From an uncultured Chlamydiae bacterium (GTDB taxonomy: Bacteria > Chlamydiota > Chlamydiia > Chlamydiales > SM23-39), in contig CALBPE010000053.1 in the NCBI GenBank assembly GCA_937899275.1, forward strand, positions 1-42,302: 42,302 nucleotides of DNA. Reading direction: 5' to 3'. Under the pieces are notes generated by a model. That model saw nothing but the letters and a program-made list of their open reading frames with translations. It had not been told where the DNA came from and searched no databases. Below are positions 25,780-34,745 of this stretch, in pieces. How positions within the stretch are numbered: the first letter of the stretch is position 1; the number at the start of each line of letters is the position of its first letter. Position numbers and translations under genes: made by a program.

Positions 25780-26541
25780 TTAAAAGTCTTTGATGTGCAG
25801 TTGAATCGTTGCTTTATTGTAGTAGTGATTGACTGTAGGTGTAAAAATCACCCGAAAGGTTCCTTTTTTTTCTTGTAAGGCTTCTAGCCTTTCGGCCATA
25901 CCAAAACCAATACCATCCAGTACCCTATCTCCCTGTTCTAAATGCATTTTCAGATGAGATCTCCCTACGATTTTTGCAGGTCGATGTAATTTGACATCTG
26001 TATAGAAAAAGGGAGCGGGATTTTCATTCCCAAAAGGCTCTAAGAGTTTCAGCGATTCCATGAAGTCAAAAGTAATATCTTGAAAATCAATCCGCGCATC
26101 GAGATACAGTTTTTTGACAACGTCCATATCACCAAGCGCTGCATTTGCTTCGTCGATAAAAGCTTTTTTCAGCTCTTCAATACGCTCTTTTTTGATGGTG
26201 AGCCCTGCTGCGTAGTCGTGGCCTCCAAAATTTTCTACAAGGTGACGGTGTTTTTTTAATACAGGTATAAGAGCAAAAGGTGGAATCGTTCTAATGGAGC
26301 CTTTGCCCAATGCAGAACCTACAGCAATAACCATCGCAGGGCGGTTATATTGCCTAGAAATTTTCGATGCAATGATGGGTACAACGCCTGGATGCCATGC
26401 ATCTGAATGAAACACAAGCGCTTTATCTTCGAGTAGCTCTGGCCCATTTTCTAGTATGTTTTCGACATCATCGGAACCCCGTTTATCAATTATCTGCCGC
26501 TGGGTTTTATACGCATAGCGCACAGATGCCAATTTTTCTGC
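25780..26541 (-). pseudogene. recJ: recJ, C-terminal part downstream of an in-frame TAA
   Basis: Same frame as the upstream recJ part, directly after TAA at 26542-26544. The reading AEKLASVRYAYKTQRQIIDK fits the helix that links the DHH and DHHA1 domains of RecJ, and the stop replaces one residue. A separate start would be TTG at 26532 (250 residues) without a ribosome-binding site. DHHA1 domain with GKGSIRTIPPF and FGGHDYAAGL, followed by an OB-like C-terminal domain (KLHRPAKIVGRSHLKM). Ends next to the euo/recJ terminator. Either a severed gene half, or part of one RecJ of about 570 residues if the stop is read through or is a sequence error. Confidence 0.75.
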
Positions 26542-27495
26542 TTATTTTTCATCGTTTGCAAGAAGCAGTTCAATTCCTTTTTGTGGGTTTGCGATTCTGC
26601 CTAAGCTATTGAGCCGTGGAGCAATTTTCAATGCGATATCGATGGGGGAAATTTCTCCTACATCTAAACCGCAAATTCTAAAGAGTTTTTTTAATCCAAT
26701 GCGGGCATTTTTTTTCAGTACCTCAAGGCCGTAGCGCACTAAGATCCGGTTTTCTCCTATCAACGCGCCCATATCCGCAATCGTTCCTAATGCGACAAGA
26801 TCAAGGTAATCTTTTAGATCCACTCGATTGGCAATCAATGCCCCTTTTTCTGTGAGTGCATTGAGTAAAGCGTGCGCTAATTTGAATGCAACACCAACGC
26901 CTGTTAACTCCCGATTGGGATAGGTGCTTTGGATTAATTTCGGGTTTAGGGTGGCTACCGAGTGGGGTAGTTTTTTCGTAGGCTCGTGGTGATCGGTGAT
27001 AATGATATCGATTTGCTTGCGGTCGATTGCAGATAGCTCTTTGCTAGAGCCGATACTACAGTCTACTGTAATCAAAAGAGAGCAGTTTTTTTCTTTAGCA
27101 TACTGGAACGCATTTTCTGAAAGGTTTTGACTGAGCTCTGCTGTATTGGGTATATAACAAAGTACGTTGACGCCAATTTTTTGTAAAAATTCGGTCAGAA
27201 GGGCGCCTCCACTCATGCCATCTACATCGTTATCTGCATAGACAAGTACCCGTTCTCGTTTTTTTAAAGCGGCAAGAACTCTTTTGACCGCTTTATCCAT
27301 ATCGGCAAAAAGGTGTGGGGAATGTAGCTGTGGTAATTTCCCGTAGAGAAAAGAATGAATCGCTTCTAAATCATCAACACCTCTAGATACAAAAATCTGC
27401 GCTGTTGCTGGATGGATGTGAAATTCTCGTATGATATTTTGTAAGAGAACCGGGTTGTTTTCAGGATAAATCCAAAGGTGGGAAGAAGGGCTCAT
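26542..27495 (-). pseudogene. recJ: recJ, single-stranded-DNA-specific exonuclease, N-terminal part (317 codons)
   Basis: RecJ degrades single-stranded DNA 5' to 3' in recombination and mismatch repair. ATG at 27495 with AGGT upstream. DHH-family phosphoesterase motifs: D88-N-D90-V-D92-G, D145 (TVDCS), D168-H169-H170 and GVGVAFKLAHAL. Metal-binding positions look intact, but the usual PNR-x-EGYG loop reads IPNTAELSQNLS. An in-frame TAA (26542-26544) stops it before the DHHA1 domain; the frame continues unbroken to 25780, total 572 codons, the normal RecJ length. Without the rest the protein should be inactive. It lies 134 bases downstream of secDF, in the same direction. Confidence 0.8.
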
Positions 27496-27629
27496 CTAGA
27501 AAGACCTAATGCAATGGAAAATACTTGCGAAAACATGATGCGCTCAAGTTAGGTCAGGTGGGTTATACCTGAAAAACCAAAAATATACTATTGCTTGTAT
27601 TTTCGCAATTAAGATGCAAAAAAATCTCT

Positions 27630-30600
27630 TTACGCTTCCTTAATAGTTTTTTTAATAACCCCTTTTTTTGGGGAAAATAGCAGAAGAAAAGGCCCAGCTA
27701 AGAAAAGAGACGAGGCAGTGCCAAATAAAACGCCCATAGCCATAATGAACGAGAAGTTGAAAATAGCAGCTCCTCCAAAGCATACGAGCGTGCTTAAAGA
27801 AAGTAGGGTCGTAAGCGAAGTCATGAGAGTTCGGGATAAAGTACCATTGATGGCTTGTTCAATCAGATCGGAAAAAGAAGCTTTTTCTGTACGGAGAAGA
27901 TCTTCTCGCATCCGGTCAAATACAATGATGGTATCGTTTAAAGAATAACCAATGATGGTCATAAGAGCGGCTACTGCATGTAGGTCGAGTTGTAAAGGCA
28001 TTCCGAAAAAGCGCAGCAGACTGATTGCTCCTAAAGAGACCAGTACATCGTGCAATAAACAAAGGATCGCTGCGGCTGCATAGGAGAATTCAAAACGAAG
28101 GGTTAGGTAGCAAAAGATCCCTACAAATGCAAGTAAAAGACCAATAAGCGCCTGCGTTTTCACATGGGAAGAAAACTGCGCACTGACAGAAGAAAACGAC
28201 TCATGAAGATGTGCAAGGCTCTCTTCTTTGATGGATAGATCATCTGCTTGTAATGCCTCGATGATCCAACGAATCGACGGGTTTTTTTCAAAAGGGTAGG
28301 CGTTTTTAGCAACATTTGCAATAGACCGGGTTTTTTCTTCTAGAGAAGATCCCAGTAAAATCCGTAAATGATTGGGTTGATTTAACTCCCGTATCTGAAT
28401 AGCAGAGGGGTGCATTCCTGCTTTGATGAGAGCAGTGCGTACCTCTTTTCTATAAGAAACAGTTTCTTTTGGGGTTAGCTCCACTGTCAAAGAATAGCCT
28501 CCTTGAAACTCCAACCCTAAAAGAGACTGTTTCTGGAGGAGCGCAGCGCCCCCTCCCGAAATGATTAAGGTTGTGCTTAACAAAAAGAGGTATTTTGCCT
28601 TTGTTAGAAAGGCAAAAGAGGGCTTATAAAAAGAGCGTTTGGTAAAAAGCTGGCATTTTCTAGAGCGTTCGAGCCACCAATTGAAAAAGACTCTTGTGAC
28701 AAAAAGCGCAGAAAATAAAGAGGAAAGCGTTCCGATAATGAGGGTAATCGCAAAAGCTTTGATAGGCCCTGCATCAAAGTTGAAAAGAATTATTCCTGCA
28801 ATGACAGTGGTGATGTTTGCATCAAAAATCGCGCTATATGCCTTTTCATAGCCTGAAAATAGCGCCCGTTTTAAAGAGACATTTTTTGTGAGCTCTTCTT
28901 TGATTCTTTCAAATACAATGACGTTGGCGTCAACGGCCATCCCTAAGGTCAAGATAATTCCTGCAATACCTGGTAGGGTCAGGGCGGCGCCTATACTTTG
29001 TAAAGAGGCCCACATGATGAGTAAATTTAAGATAAGAGCAAAAGATGCAATGATCCCTGCAAAACCGTAGTAGCCGCTCATAAACACCATTACAAGAGCA
29101 AGCGCTGATACCATAGCAATAATGCCTTGGAATTTTTCTTTTGCGCCTAATTCAGGGCTCACGTTGGTTTCTGATACGATTTTTGGTGTGTAAGATAAAG
29201 AGCCTGCTTTTAAATCAAATGCAAGTGCAGCTACTTCTTTTTGCGAAAAATTTCCTGAAATCATCGCTTGATCGCGTATCGCAGCCTCTAGTTTTGGCGC
29301 GCTGATCAGCTCATCATTGAGAAGTACGCACATACGAAACCCTTCGCCGCCTGTGTATTTTTCAAGGGGAGATCCGACAACAGAGTCTCTACAAAAGCGT
29401 TTTGTCCAAGCATGTAACGCACCTTTTGGATCGATGCTTTTTCCTTTTTCATTGGTATGAGATCCTTGCACGGCAAAGCGCAAAAAATTGCCTTGTACAG
29501 GGTCATAAGAAGGCGCAATTTTTGTGAGGTGCGCTCCTTTCAAAGCGTAGTTATGAAATGCAATTAAAAGAGGGGGATAGCCGTCTTGTTTTGCTGCATC
29601 TTTTCGATACACCGCAATTTTCGAGAAGGTTTCGTCATAATCAGACTGGCTACTGGTTTTTCCAGGAACAGCAAGGCGAAGGCCTTTAGCGAAGAGTGTA
29701 TTTGCTGCTGCAGACTTCGGTAGCGCTTTTTCTGGATCAGAGGCGTCGCCGTATAAGTGTTTACAGGCGATTTCCTGAATTTCTTCTGGATGGGTTTTTC
29801 CATGGATACTCGCTTCGTTCCAAACAGCTTCTAAAAAGGAAAAAACATCTTCTCTTAATTCGGGGTTTCTATAGGAAAATTTTTCATTTGCGATATGAAA
29901 AAACATGGAGGAGCCTTTGATCAGCTCTTCTGCAGAAAAATTTTGGGACCCTGGAAAATCGATGACAATATGATCTGCTTCTTTTCTGATTTGGACTTCA
30001 GAGACACCTAATCTGTTCACTCTTTTTTCCAGCTCGCTCATGCCTTTATCTAATTCCAGCGGGTCGGTGACTTTTTCCCCTTTTGGATCATGCAAAGAGA
30101 CGGTAACGGTTTTTCCCCCTGATAAGTCGAGGCCCCAGCGTAATATTTTCCGTTCATCTCCTCGAAAATATTTCGTAGCGCTTAGCGTCATATTGCTCCA
30201 AAAAGCGCTTTTAGTTGGAGCGGGGTGAAAGGAGTGCTCGTTTGCATAAAGCGCGGTTTGCGCTTTATGATACGCATCTTTTTCTTGCAGGAGCCTTTCA
30301 TGTTTTGCGGTATCGATCTGGTTTTGCGTTAAGATCCGGTGCTCTACGTCTTTGAGCTCTAAGTAGGCATAGCGTTTTGATCCTCGCACAGAAAATGCTT
30401 CTTCTGTCGCGCGTAAAAATGGATGAAAATACTGGGGTTTTTCAAAAATTAGATCGCCAGAAAAGTTGCGATCGTCTGTCAACATCTTTGCAGGGAAGCA
30501 TACAAAGCCTCTGGATCGGAAAAACCGCTGCATTGTTTGTATATCTTGTAAAAGGTCGGATGCACCTTCTGATTTTTCAGAGCCTTCGTATTTTTCTAAC

Positions 30601-32066
30601 AAGCTTCCCAGCCCTTTTGCTACGACGTAAAGAGAGGGTTTTTGTAAAAAAGGAAAAAGCGTTTCTTGTTTTTCTGGGTGAACAAGGACTATTCCTAAGC
30701 GCTTCTCTGGGTAAGAGGCGTTTATATAAGATTTTGTAGAGAAAATAGGAAACGCATCTTGTTGCAGTTCAGGATGCTCTACTTTCCAGTTCAATAGCCC
30801 ATCTTTCAGCAAAGAAAGCTCATCTTCTGCTATTTTCCAAAGATCGAGAGCAAGCAGACTTTTGCTGTTTTCTATATCGTATAAGGTAATGGAAAACCCT
30901 TCTTTATCCCGGCTGATTTTTTCTGAGGAAATATTTGCAATGCGCGAGATTTCTTCTAAAATCAGATGGGTAGAAGATGAGCCCTTTTTTTCGTTGATAA
31001 AAGCTTGCACATCTTCATGCAGTTTAAACGCAATTTTTTCTTCTTTCCAATCGAGCACCACTTCTTTTATGAAGGGGTGCGTTTTTCCTAAAGATAAATG
31101 GAAAATATCGCTTTGGTCTGATCGGATTTTACGCAGAAGATTGCCTACAAAATCCTCGCAGGAAATCGGTTTTTTTGGCTGGTACATATCGAGTAGGTTA
31201 TGCGATTTCTTGATAAATGAAAGAGTGGCGTTTACCTGCTTTTTCTCTAGGCTCTTTTTTTCTTTGGAAAGCGCCTTTTTTTTCACATCAAGTGCATCTT
31301 CTAAAGCTTTGAAAGAGCTTTTTAGCCTCGCAATACAAGGCGCGTTTTCTTTAGATAATAAGCTGGTAAAATATCTCTTTGTAATAGGAGAATTTTTGCC
31401 AAAAATGCTTTGGTATTCTTGGAGGGACTGCGCTAATCGGATGAGCTCTTCTTCTTTTTTCTGCTTTTCTGGAAGAGATAGAATATGGGTGATTTTTTGT
31501 CTTTGATCAAAAGGGGCAAAGATTGCAGATGTGATCGTAGACAGCCGGTCCAATACGATATTGCGGTATAAGGCAGAAGATTTTGGTATACCTCTTTGCT
31601 TGTCGCTAAATGTTAAGTAGCCTTCAAGATTTTTATTTGTCGCAAAAGAGCGCTCTAAAATGCACTCTTTATTGGAAAAAGATTCTTTTGCAGGAGCCCT
31701 TAAATGCAAAGATGCAGGGTTAAGCTGCATAGATCTTTTGGCAAGAGGCCACTTGTCTCTGAAGGTCGAAGCGTCCGCTTCTTTATAAAATACAACGCGG
31801 ATTTTTCCAGGAATATCTGGGTCTTCCTCAAGGCTTTTTGGTTTAATCGATAGCGTGCGGCAAAAAGAGCGCAGGACTTGAAGCGCGTTCTCCTGTTTTT
31901 CCGCTACGCGAAAGGCGATTTCTTTTTGAATATACGTCGCATCTTTTGCATCAATTGTTTTGCCTAACGGCTTTGTATAGTAAAAAATTGTTGGTAAAAT
32001 GTTATAAATCGTTAAAAACATAACGAAAATAATTAAACTTACTTGCCATTTTTTTACTTTTTCCAT
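27630..32066 (-). CDS. secDF: Fused protein-export membrane protein SecDF with long chlamydial-type N-terminal region
   Basis: SecD and SecF in a single chain of 1478 residues; they use proton motive force to help pull proteins through the SecYEG channel. First membrane helix at about 11-29, then a very long periplasmic region (about 30-640, with coiled-coil-like Lys/Glu-rich stretches), SecD P1 start LRWGLDLSGGKTV (about 645), SecD membrane bundle with LTLGMAVDANVIVFERI (about 1050), SecF start LLGLEFQGGYS (about 1185) and SecF bundle with GYSLNDTIIVFDRM (about 1375). E. coli SecD plus SecF together are about 940 residues; the extra length is mainly the N-terminal periplasmic part, as I recall from other chlamydial SecDF. 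Upstream of recJ; divergent from uppS. Confidence 0.95.
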   Translation of the reverse strand: MEKVKKWQVSLIIFVMFLTIYNILPTIFYYTKPLGKTIDAKDATYIQKEIAFRVAEKQENALQVLRSFCRTLSIKPKSLEEDPDIPGKIRVVFYKEADASTFRDKWPLAKRSMQLNPASLHLRAPAKESFSNKECILERSFATNKNLEGYLTFSDKQRGIPKSSALYRNIVLDRLSTITSAIFAPFDQRQKITHILSLPEKQKKEEELIRLAQSLQEYQSIFGKNSPITKRYFTSLLSKENAPCIARLKSSFKALEDALDVKKKALSKEKKSLEKKQVNATLSFIKKSHNLLDMYQPKKPISCEDFVGNLLRKIRSDQSDIFHLSLGKTHPFIKEVVLDWKEEKIAFKLHEDVQAFINEKKGSSSTHLILEEISRIANISSEKISRDKEGFSITLYDIENSKSLLALDLWKIAEDELSLLKDGLLNWKVEHPELQQDAFPIFSTKSYINASYPEKRLGIVLVHPEKQETLFPFLQKPSLYVVAKGLGSLLEKYEGSEKSEGASDLLQDIQTMQRFFRSRGFVCFPAKMLTDDRNFSGDLIFEKPQYFHPFLRATEEAFSVRGSKRYAYLELKDVEHRILTQNQIDTAKHERLLQEKDAYHKAQTALYANEHSFHPAPTKSAFWSNMTLSATKYFRGDERKILRWGLDLSGGKTVTVSLHDPKGEKVTDPLELDKGMSELEKRVNRLGVSEVQIRKEADHIVIDFPGSQNFSAEELIKGSSMFFHIANEKFSYRNPELREDVFSFLEAVWNEASIHGKTHPEEIQEIACKHLYGDASDPEKALPKSAAANTLFAKGLRLAVPGKTSSQSDYDETFSKIAVYRKDAAKQDGYPPLLIAFHNYALKGAHLTKIAPSYDPVQGNFLRFAVQGSHTNEKGKSIDPKGALHAWTKRFCRDSVVGSPLEKYTGGEGFRMCVLLNDELISAPKLEAAIRDQAMISGNFSQKEVAALAFDLKAGSLSYTPKIVSETNVSPELGAKEKFQGIIAMVSALALVMVFMSGYYGFAGIIASFALILNLLIMWASLQSIGAALTLPGIAGIILTLGMAVDANVIVFERIKEELTKNVSLKRALFSGYEKAYSAIFDANITTVIAGIILFNFDAGPIKAFAITLIIGTLSSLFSALFVTRVFFNWWLERSRKCQLFTKRSFYKPSFAFLTKAKYLFLLSTTLIISGGGAALLQKQSLLGLEFQGGYSLTVELTPKETVSYRKEVRTALIKAGMHPSAIQIRELNQPNHLRILLGSSLEEKTRSIANVAKNAYPFEKNPSIRWIIEALQADDLSIKEESLAHLHESFSSVSAQFSSHVKTQALIGLLLAFVGIFCYLTLRFEFSYAAAAILCLLHDVLVSLGAISLLRFFGMPLQLDLHAVAALMTIIGYSLNDTIIVFDRMREDLLRTEKASFSDLIEQAINGTLSRTLMTSLTTLLSLSTLVCFGGAAIFNFSFIMAMGVLFGTASSLFLAGPFLLLFSPKKGVIKKTIKEA

Positions 32067-32077
32067 TGATAGTTACG

Positions 32078-32104
32078 CCTTATAAGGTAATTATCCTTAT
32101 AAAA
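32078..32104. promoter_or_regulatory. Tandem palindromic sites upstream of secDF
   Basis: CCTTATAAGG (32078-32087, a perfect 10-base palindrome) and CCTTATAAAA (32095-32104), 17 bases apart, directly before the secDF start. The AAGG on the minus strand also serves as a possible ribosome-binding site. Could be an operator or just an AT-rich promoter core; no protein is known to bind it. Confidence 0.3.
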
Positions 32105-32272
32105 TAATCAAAATCTTTGATTCCGTCTATCAAAATTCCTGAGTTGATCCAATTTTTTTTGAATACAATCTCCAAACAGCTTATGCTATGTAAGAGATCA
32201 AATGGAGATCTACTTAATGTATCTGGTTTCATCCTACAATTTTTTTCCACGCTACATTTTTCCCATTACTTT

Positions 32273-33010
32273 ATGAACAAGATACAACCAGAAATGCCTT
32301 CTTCAACGTATAGCCTGTCGTCTCCAGAGCATGTTGCGATCATCATGGATGGTAACCGCAGATGGGCAAAACTAAGGGGAAAAAACTCGATAGAAGGGCA
32401 TTATCAAGGTGCAGAAAAGCTGCGTGAAATGGTCCGTTTTGCCGCTTCTTTAGGCATCAAATTTCTTACTGTTTACGCTTTTTCTACAGAAAATTGGCAT
32501 AGATCCAAAGAAGAAGTCGACTCGTTGATGGAGCTTTTTGGACTCTATTTGCAGCAGGAAAAAGCAGGGATTGTAAAAGAAGGTGTGCGATTAGAGACCA
32601 TTGGGAATCTATCAGAGCTTCCTCTGCCGCTACAAGCTACATTTCATGAAGTGAAAGAGGCGTCTAAAGAAGGGGAAAACATCACTTTAATCATCGCTAT
32701 GAACTATGGTGGAAGAAACGAGCTGATCCGAGGGATGAAAAAAATGTTTTGCGATCTAAAAAAAGGCAAGTTAGACGCAGAAGCAGTTGATGAAAAACGG
32801 TTTTCTTCTTATTTAGATACAGCGAGCTATCCCGATCCCGATCTGATTATTCGTAGTTCGGGAGAGTGCAGAATGAGTAACTTTTTACTTTGGCAAAGCT
32901 CGTATGCAGAAATTGTGGTGATCGATACGCTTTGGCCCGATTTTTCTACAGAAGACTTTTCCTCAGCTATAGAAGAATACCAAACTAGAATACGAAGAGG
33001 TGGACAGTGA
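32273..33010 (+). CDS. uppS: Undecaprenyl diphosphate synthase
   Basis: Cis-prenyltransferase that adds isopentenyl diphosphate units to farnesyl diphosphate to make the C55 lipid carrier for cell-wall precursors. ATG at 32273 chosen (245 residues, the normal length); the frame is open upstream to 32117, but that extension is not conserved in type. HVAIIMDGNRRWAK with the catalytic Asp26, ENWHRSKEEV, LIIAMNYGGRNEL, and the C-terminal DLIIRSSGE...SNFLLWQSSYAE block are all present. Overlaps cdsA by 4 bases (GTGA), heading a lipid-biosynthesis operon uppS-cdsA-cmk-plsC. Confidence 0.95.
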   Translation: MNKIQPEMPSSTYSLSSPEHVAIIMDGNRRWAKLRGKNSIEGHYQGAEKLREMVRFAASLGIKFLTVYAFSTENWHRSKEEVDSLMELFGLYLQQEKAGIVKEGVRLETIGNLSELPLPLQATFHEVKEASKEGENITLIIAMNYGGRNELIRGMKKMFCDLKKGKLDAEAVDEKRFSSYLDTASYPDPDLIIRSSGECRMSNFLLWQSSYAEIVVIDTLWPDFSTEDFSSAIEEYQTRIRRGGQ

Positions 33011-33852
33011 AAGAATTTGGGCAAAGGGTGATCAGTACAACAATTTCCCTAACCTTGCTTCTTTTATTGATCTACTATGCAAATACTTCTTTAGGATCTC
33101 TTTTTGTTTTGGCAGCTCTTTCTTTGCTTTCTGTATGGGCTTTGCAAGAATATGATGCGCTTTTGCACACAAAAGCAACTTCGATCATTTTCTTTTTTTC
33201 TGCCAGTATTTCCGTAGTTTGGATCAATCTTAACTACGCGTTTTTACAAGGGATATTTCCATCGAAGCTCTATTTTTCACTGCTTCTTGGACTCATGCCT
33301 ATCTACTTTGTCTGTTTAGTGGCAGCGGCAAAACCTGCAAAGGGCTTTTTATTGAAAACAGCTTCTTCTGGATTTTCTTTGCTCTACATTACCGCGCCGC
33401 TGAGTCTCATGCTTTGGATCTTATATAGCCCAGAGTTTTCAGGTAGAATTTGGTTTTTGTATCTAATTTTTGTCACAAAAATTTCCGATGTTGCAGGCTA
33501 CTTAGGCGGCAAGCTTCTTGGCAGAGTGCCTCTTGCTCCAAAAATTAGCCCTAGAAAAACATGGGAAGGCAGTATTTTAGGGGTGTTTTTTTCTATTGTC
33601 TGCAGTCTTTTGTTTGCTTATCTACAACAAAAGTATGCTTGGTCTAATTTTTCGCTTTCTTATACAAGCGCTCTATTTTTAGGCGCCTTTCTTTCTTGTA
33701 TTGGTCAGATAGGCGATCTTTTTGAGTCGTTATGCAAAAGGGATGCGGGTAAAAAAGATAGTAGCAAGCTGCCAGGATTTGGCGGCGTATTAGATCTACT
33801 TGACTCGCTTTTATTTACTACACCTTTTCTTACATGTTTTCTTTTGGGGTGA
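33007..33852 (+). CDS. cdsA: Phosphatidate cytidylyltransferase (CDP-diglyceride synthase)
   Basis: Makes CDP-diacylglycerol from phosphatidate and CTP for phospholipid synthesis. GTG start at 33007, overlapping the uppS stop, with AGAGGTGG upstream. 281 residues with about seven or eight membrane segments. Family signature at the C-terminus: SPRKTWEG, GDLFESLCKRDAGKKDSSKLPGFGG in sequence (positions about 180-260), then LDLLDSL. It uses the phosphatidate made by PlsC, whose gene lies downstream, so the operon supplies membrane lipid synthesis. Confidence 0.95.
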   Translation: MKEFGQRVISTTISLTLLLLLIYYANTSLGSLFVLAALSLLSVWALQEYDALLHTKATSIIFFFSASISVVWINLNYAFLQGIFPSKLYFSLLLGLMPIYFVCLVAAAKPAKGFLLKTASSGFSLLYITAPLSLMLWILYSPEFSGRIWFLYLIFVTKISDVAGYLGGKLLGRVPLAPKISPRKTWEGSILGVFFSIVCSLLFAYLQQKYAWSNFSLSYTSALFLGAFLSCIGQIGDLFESLCKRDAGKKDSSKLPGFGGVLDLLDSLLFTTPFLTCFLLG

Positions 33853-33857
33853 TATAG

Positions 33858-34745
33858 ATGATCATTACTATTGATGGACCTTCGGGTACAGGAAAATCGA
33901 CAACAGCTAAACGCTTAGCTTCTGCATTGCAGATTGCTTATCTAGATACAGGAGCGATTTACCGCTCTCTTGCTTGGTTTTTTTTAGAGGAAAAAATCGA
34001 TCCTGCAAATGAAGCTGAAGGTAAAAAAGCGCTGAAACGGTTTCATCTTGAAATCACGGAAGACGAGAATTACATCGTTTCTGGAAAAAATATAACGAAA
34101 GAGCTGCGCAAAGAAAAAATTTCTACGTTAAGCTCTACTGTCTCTGCTTTTCCCTACATTCGTAAACACCTTCGGAAAATTCAGCGTGGGTGCATGAGTA
34201 AGCGCTCTGGTGTTGTAGAAGGAAGAGATATAGGCAGCGCTGTTTTTCCTAAAGCAGATGTGAAAATTTTTCTCACAGCCAGCTTAGCAAGTAGAGCAAA
34301 AAGACGGCATTTACAGCTAAAAGAGCAGTTTCCAGATCAAGATTTTTCCCTGAAAGATATCGAAGAAAAACTCGATCAAAGAGATCAAGCAGATAGCACA
34401 AGAGCTTCTTGTCCGCTGAAAAAAACAAGCGATATGTATGTGATTGATACCACAAATCTTTCGTTGGAAGAGGTGTTGATTGCTATTTTGCATAGGATTC
34501 CGAGAAAGAAAATGCGCTTTTTCTACAGGATGATTTTTCAAATTGCCTGGGGTATATTTCGCTGTTTTTACCGCTTTCGGGTGTATGGTAAACAGCATCT
34601 TTTTGCAGGGCCTGCTCTTGTTATTGCCAACCATACCTCATATTTCGATCCCCATATGACTGTTCTTGCGATGAAAGAAGAGCTCCATATTCTTGCTAGA
34701 AATACCCTATTTCGGCAAAAGCTCTTAGCTTCTTTGATTTTATAA
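33858..34745 (+). CDS. cmk: Cytidylate kinase fused in frame to the N-terminal part of PlsC
   Basis: 295 residues. CMP kinase part (about 1-215): P-loop GPSGTGKST, DTGAIYR, EGRDIGSAVFPKADVKIFLTA... region with R123/D124, and the KLDQRDQADSTR lid. It phosphorylates CMP and dCMP with ATP. No stop codon separates it from PlsC: the frame runs into RKKMRFFYRM and on to the acyltransferase motif NHTSYFD (H259, D264), ending at TAA 34743-34745. ATG at 33858 has GGGGTGAT upstream. Either cmk has lost its stop, giving a fusion, or plsC is also started internally at ATG 34512. As translated the product would be Cmk plus a truncated acyltransferase tail. Confidence 0.88.
   Translation: MIITIDGPSGTGKSTTAKRLASALQIAYLDTGAIYRSLAWFFLEEKIDPANEAEGKKALKRFHLEITEDENYIVSGKNITKELRKEKISTLSSTVSAFPYIRKHLRKIQRGCMSKRSGVVEGRDIGSAVFPKADVKIFLTASLASRAKRRHLQLKEQFPDQDFSLKDIEEKLDQRDQADSTRASCPLKKTSDMYVIDTTNLSLEEVLIAILHRIPRKKMRFFYRMIFQIAWGIFRCFYRFRVYGKQHLFAGPALVIANHTSYFDPHMTVLAMKEELHILARNTLFRQKLLASLIL

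Noticed and set aside
27554-27572. Hairpin TCAGGT/ACCTGA as a secDF terminator
   Set aside because: Stem is only six pairs and no T-tract follows on the minus strand; kept only as part of a possible leader structure.
30862-31506. 214-codon open frame antisense to secDF
   Set aside because: Fully inside secDF, Ser/Phe-rich as expected from the reverse complement of Lys/Glu-rich codons; no ribosome-binding site.
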